NCBI GenBank assembly: GCA_031761405.1
Contig: JASEVX010000010.1
Span: forward strand, 33,785,322-33,849,321
Source of the DNA: Serripes groenlandicus
Taxonomy: Eukaryota > Mollusca > Bivalvia > Cardiida > Cardiidae
DNA: 64,000 nt
Direction of reading: 5' to 3'
In this document: positions 37,440-64,000 of the stretch, one piece after another
Layout: every line of letters starts with the position of its first letter
How positions within the stretch are numbered: the first letter of the stretch is position 1
Notes under the pieces: generated by a model
What the model was told of the DNA's origin: nothing
Database searches by the model: none
Seen by the model: only the letters and a program-made list of their open reading frames with translations
Program-made: the position numbers and the translations under genes

Positions 37440-39640
37440 GGGATGGTTCTTTGGTCATTTTCAATCCAGAGCATGTATGTATGGTGAAAATCAGATAGTA
37501 AATGGAGGCTCTATTGTGTTCACAAGCTTTTTAGCTCACCTGTGCACGAAGTGCTCAAGGCGAGTTATTGTGATCACCCTATGTCCGGCATCCGTCGTGC
37601 GTCAACATTTTCTCCTCTGTAACCTGTGGGTCAACTGGGATGAAACTTCACAGAAAGCATCCTCTCAATGTCCTCACCAGAATTCCTTAAAAAATTTGGG
37701 ATCCATGCAAAATTCTGGTTTCCATGGCAACGAAATGAAAAAAACTTTAAAATTCTTCTTCTCCCAAACTGTTTCGCAGATTTTCAAATAATTTTGTAGA
37801 AATGTTCCTTGGATGACCCTCCATGAGATTCCTTCAAGCCATGTTGATTGGTCGATAAACATGGCCGCCAGAGGGCGCGGCTATTTTTGCCTTATATGGC
37901 TATAGTGAAAACTTAAAAAATCTTCTCCTCCGAAAGTGTCGGGCCTATTTTCAAATAATGTTGTAGAAATGTTCCTTGGATGACCCTCTATCAGATTCCT
38001 TCAAGTCATGTTGATTGGTCGAAAAACATGGCCGCCAGGGGGGGGGGCGGTGCTATTTTGCCTTATATGTCTATAGTGAAAGCTTAAAAAATCATCTCCG
38101 AAAGTGTCAGGCCGATTTTCAAATAATTTTGTAGAAATGTTCCTTGGATGACCCTCTATCAGATTCCTTCAAGCCAAGTTGAGTAGTCGAAAAACATGGC
38201 CGCTAGGGGGGCGGTGCTATTTTGCCTTATATGGCTATAGTGAAAACTTAAAAAATCTTCTTCTCCGAAAGTGTCAGGCCGATTTTCAAATAATTTTGTA
38301 GAAATATTCCTTAAGTGACCCACTTTCAGATTCCTTCAAGCCATGTTGATTGGTCAAAAAACATGGCCGCCAGTGGGCAGGGCTATTTTGCATTATATGG
38401 CTATAGTGAAAACTTAAAAATCTTCTCCTGTCAGGCCGATTTTCAAATAATTTTGTAGAAATGTTCCTAGGGTGACCCTCTATCAGATTCCTTCAAGCCA
38501 AGTTGATTGGTCAGAAACTATGGCTGCCAGGGGGCGGGGCTTATATAGCTAAAGTGAAAAAAAAATAATCAGGTGAGCGATTCCAGGGCCATCATGGCCC
38601 TCTTGTTTATACTAATTTTGACAATTTCAAGGGCCATAATCCAGTCTTGCATGGGCGGATCTGGCTGGTTTGCGAAAGGAACCAAGCTTTCATCAATATT
38701 TAACAACTATCTAAGTTTGGTGAAGATCAGATAGTAAATGGAGGCTATATTGTGTTCACAAGCTATATTATAGTAATTTTGACAATTTCAAGGGCCATAA
38801 TCCAGTTATGCAAGGGCACATCTGGCTGGTTTTCGAAAGGAACCGAGCTCTCGTCAATATTTAACTACTATCTAAGTTTGGTGAAGATCAGATTGTAAAT
38901 GCAGGCTTTATTGTGTTCACAAGCTCTATTATAGCAATTTTGACAATTTCAAGGGCCATAATCCAGTCATGCAAGGGCACACATCTGGCTGGTTTTCGAA
39001 AGGATCTGAGCTCTCATCAATATTTTACTACTTTCTAACTTTGGTGAAGATCAGATAGTAAATGGTGCCTCTATTGTGTTCACAAGCTCTATTATAGCAA
39101 TTTTGACAATTTCAAGGGCCATAATCCAGTCTTGCTTGGGTGGATCTGGCTGGTTTGCGAAAGAAACCAAGCTCTCATGGATATTTAACTATTGTATAAG
39201 TTTGATGGAGATACAATCAAAACTGAAGATTTTATCACGTGCACAAGCTGCATTATAGCAATTTGGACAATTTCAAGGGCCATAATCCAATCATGCAAGG
39301 GCACATCTGGCTGGTTTTCAAAAGGAACCAAGCTCTGATCAATATTTAACTACAATCTAAGTTTGGTGAAGATCAAATAGTAAATGGAGCCTCTATTGCG
39401 TTCACAAGCTGCATTATAGCAATTTTGACAATTTCAAGGGCCATAATCCAGTCTTGCATGGGCGGATCTGGCTGGTTTGCAAAAGGAACCGAGCCGTCAT
39501 GGATATCTAACTACTGTATAAGTTTGATTGAGATACAATCAAAACTGAAGACTATCGCATTCACAAGAAATTGTTTACGGACGACGAACACCACGCCACG
39601 GCATAAGCTCTTCTGGCCTTTGGCCAGTAGAGCTAAAAAT
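37440..39640 (-). mobile_element. Fam-G tandem-repeat element (160 bp units), split by Fam-A
   Basis: Six or more units with ACAATTTCAAGGGCCATAAT, CTGGCTGGTTTGCGAAAGGA and GGTGAAGATCAGATAGTAAA. The right end is CTTCTGGCCTTTGGCCAGTA GAGCTAAAAA, i.e. the minus-strand start TTTTTAGCTCTACTGGCC. The left end is unclear. One partial unit lies left of the Fam-A insertion at 37528. Confidence 0.72.
37528..38608 (+). mobile_element. Fam-A element, complete, nested in Fam-G
   Basis: 5' hairpin GCTCACCTGTGCACGAAGTG, leader CCGGCATCCGTCGTGCGTCA, and five units of about 185 bp with AAACATGGCCGCCAGGGGG and ATGGCTATAGTGAAAACTTA. It ends GGGCCATCATGGCCCTCTTG TTT. The flanks rejoin as ACAAGCT and TACTAATTTTGAC, matching intact Fam-G units with no duplication visible. 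Confidence 0.85.
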
Positions 39641-40193
39641 GAAAAGAAATTTATAAACCATTGCAGTTGTATTGTTTTATTGTTTTATTACTTCGGTAGG
39701 TTTTAGTTTATAGTCTATCCATGTAACAGATAGTCCACAGTCATTAGTATCTCTATCCTTCATACAGACTTCAGTCAACACAATAAGCAGCAAAACATTG
39801 TGGTAAAGAAATGAATTATTCAAAACAAGCAATTATTTGTTTCCCCACAAATATTTGCAACTGAATTTTAAAATTACCGTAGACATCCAATTTTCAAGAT
39901 GTTTAAATATTTCACTTGAATATTTTCAAGGCAGTCAAAAATGTTAATGTTATATCAAGCAAACAGTTATAAATAAGATATCCATGGCCTTTCTATCATG
40001 CCAGGTTTTTTTTCTTCATATGATAAAGCAAATGCAATGATACAGAATTCATAAAAATCTTCACAATTAAATCTCCTTCCTATTACCGTATATAGCACAT
40101 TTTCTTGTCCATGCAGAAGACATTTTTTAAAACATTGCAGGAAAAGGAAATAGTGTGTTATAGGTATGTTATTCTTCAAACAATGTTTTTAAT

Positions 40194-40345
40194 TTCACCC
40201 TTTCCCACATACAATAAATCTTTAGCAGATGACTGAAAACATGTACGCAAAGCTGGAAACAATTCTTTAAATTACCGAATAATTATTGGATGAAAATGAA
40301 ATCAGTGTGGAAAAAAAAGAAATTGCTCATTAGGCAAAAGAGTGA
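40194..40345 (-). mobile_element. CCCTTTCCC MITE, left part
   Basis: TTCACCCTTTCCCACATACA, AATCTTTAGCAGATGACTGA and AAAAGAAATTGCTCATTAGG. It lies just beyond the OSGEP poly(A) signals. Confidence 0.65.
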
Positions 40346-40371
40346 ACATTTTACTGATATGGTCTATAGAC

Positions 40372-40431
40372 TTTATTTTATATTTTCTTGCAAATTTTAA
40401 AGATATCCTTTATTTTGAAATACGATTTATT
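40372..40431 (-). promoter_or_regulatory. OSGEP poly(A) signals
   Basis: On the minus strand three AATAAA hexamers occur 160-220 bp after the stop codon (plus coordinates 40426-40431, 40409-40414, 40372-40377). This is a reasonable 3' UTR length. The actual cleavage site cannot be read from sequence. Confidence 0.55.
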
Positions 40432-40594
40432 GCTTCAATCCAGGATACTGACAAAATGAAACATTCCATTTATCCCTTATCCTACTGTTTATGACAACTA
40501 TAACAAACATTCTCCTTTTCCTTCCCTATTTTCAATAAGTGAACTTGTCATCCAACATAGGCTCTAAAGAACATACAAGTCCTAGCTAGCTAGG

Positions 40595-63342
<22,748 letters not shown>

Positions 63343-63448
63343 GGTTGCATGTCTTTATCATGTGATCTGTTAATATGAAAAAAGGTAGTACTGACTTTCA
63401 GATCTATTTTAAAATAATTCCAACCTGAAACTAAAAGGGAATGCTTTT

Positions 63449-63673
63449 AAAACCCTTTCCCTCATATAGACGCTTTCTGACGCCATCTGTAGCAGACAAC
63501 TTTTTGAAAACATAGTGACAAAAGAAGAAAATGCTCAAAACATGCAATTTCTCCTTTTGTCACAATGTTTTCCCACTTTTAGTCATAGGTTATCCATTCA
63601 ACTATATAGATTTTCTACTTTTTGACAAAATGTGTTGTCTGCTGCAGAATTGTCGTATGAGGGAACGGGTTAA
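63449..63673 (+). mobile_element. CCCTTTCCC MITE in OSGEP 5' flank
   Basis: AAAACCCTTTCCCTCATATA to TTGTCGTATGAGGGAACGGG TTAA. It lies about 107 bp upstream of the OSGEP start codon, so it may overlap the promoter. Confidence 0.9.
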
Positions 63674-63725
63674 ATTAGAACTAACACTCAACCAGGCAAC
63701 TAATCAAAGGTCAACAATCCGAGAC

Positions 63726-63815
63726 AACTATAGAGATTTTCCATTTTTTGACAAAATATGTTTAAAGTCTTTAAGACGTCTGCTGCAGAATTGTTGTATG
63801 AGGGAATGGGTTAAA
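63726..63815 (+). mobile_element. CCCTTTCCC MITE, right-end fragment
   Basis: AACTATAGAGATTTTCCATT, TTTGACAAAATATGTTTAAA, then GACGTCTGCTGCAGAATTGT and TGTATGAGGGAATGGGTTAA. Confidence 0.8.
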
Positions 63816-63857
63816 TGTAAGGTGAGACTATGAAAACAGAATCAGAGGATGATCCAG

Positions 63858-64000
63858 TTAACTCTATGATACAACAAATCTGCAGCAGACGACTTGAAAA
63901 TCGCTTTTGTTTAAGTATGGAAAGCGAAACCGAAAGAAAAATTATTGAATAAAGTTGAACAAATTTTGGCAAATGGAGATTTTTTTTTTTAATGGAGCTT
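63858..64000 (-). mobile_element. CCCTTTCCC MITE, runs off the window
   Basis: GTTAACTCTATGATACAACA, AATCTGCAGCAGACGACTTG and AATTTTGGCAAATGGAGATT. The right half lies beyond base 64000. Confidence 0.7.

Noticed and set aside
63343..64000. APEX1 as divergent partner of OSGEP (as in vertebrates)
   Set aside because: The 650 bp upstream of OSGEP contain only MITE copies and short AT-rich sequence, with no APEX1-like exon.

Overview
The window looks like nuclear DNA of a bivalve mollusc, probably a heterodont clam or mussel. The evidence is two intron-rich metazoan genes, AT-rich spacer, tRNA-headed SINEs of the molluscan V-SINE type, and several repeat families built of 150-190 bp internal repeats with TCCGTCCG-type leaders that I associate with bivalve genomes. 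I see no bacterial-style operon, viral gene, rRNA or CRISPR array.

Genes. Positions 1-387 (+) are the last coding exon of a class I SAM-methyltransferase-like protein cut by the window edge. Positions 19155-33730 (+) hold a complete nine-exon OXA1L gene, the mitochondrial inner-membrane insertase of the Oxa1/YidC family (413 codons plus stop). Positions 63342-40595 (-) hold a complete eleven-exon OSGEP (KAE1) gene, the catalytic subunit of KEOPS that makes tRNA t6A (335 codons plus stop, the human length). Every exon junction in both genes could be joined in phase by eye, all with GT-AG introns. The two genes are convergent, with about 6.9 kb between their stop codons. Both proteins serve translation, OXA1L at the mitochondrial ribosome exit and OSGEP on ANN-decoding tRNAs, but nothing in the sequence says they are co-regulated.

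Everything else is dominated by repeats. The commonest is a roughly 230 bp nested-palindrome MITE with CCCTTTCCC termini and TTAA target sites (piggyBac-like). More than 50 full or partial copies lie here, in introns, spacer and the presumed OXA1L 3' UTR. A second layer is a set of elements with unrelated interiors but shared ends (left TTTTAGCTC, right CTCTTGTTT), often nested in each other. There are also V-SINEs with clean 12 bp target duplications, and several inverted-repeat DNA elements, notably an 881 bp element packed with ATCGGT/ACCGAT motifs and flanked by a 6 bp duplication.

The most unusual observation is in OSGEP. Two independent tandem arrays contain copies of that gene's own splice junctions. 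A 53/57 bp satellite (about 36 units, 47823-49797) has as its terminal unit the 3' splice site and first codons of exon 8. A roughly 170 bp array (about 62290-63245) repeats the end of exon 1 together with its 5' splice donor.

Layout: 1-387 methyltransferase exon; 388-9952 MITEs and decayed elements; 9953-13136 mostly unexplained, CpG-richer sequence with a SINE; 13143-18210 inverted-repeat elements and nested repeats; 18311-18981 another element; 19155-33730 OXA1L with introns full of MITEs and a 46 bp minisatellite; 33743-40370 MITEs, a 28 bp minisatellite, a SINE and a nested element pair; 40595-63342 OSGEP; 63343-64000 OSGEP 5' flank with more MITEs.
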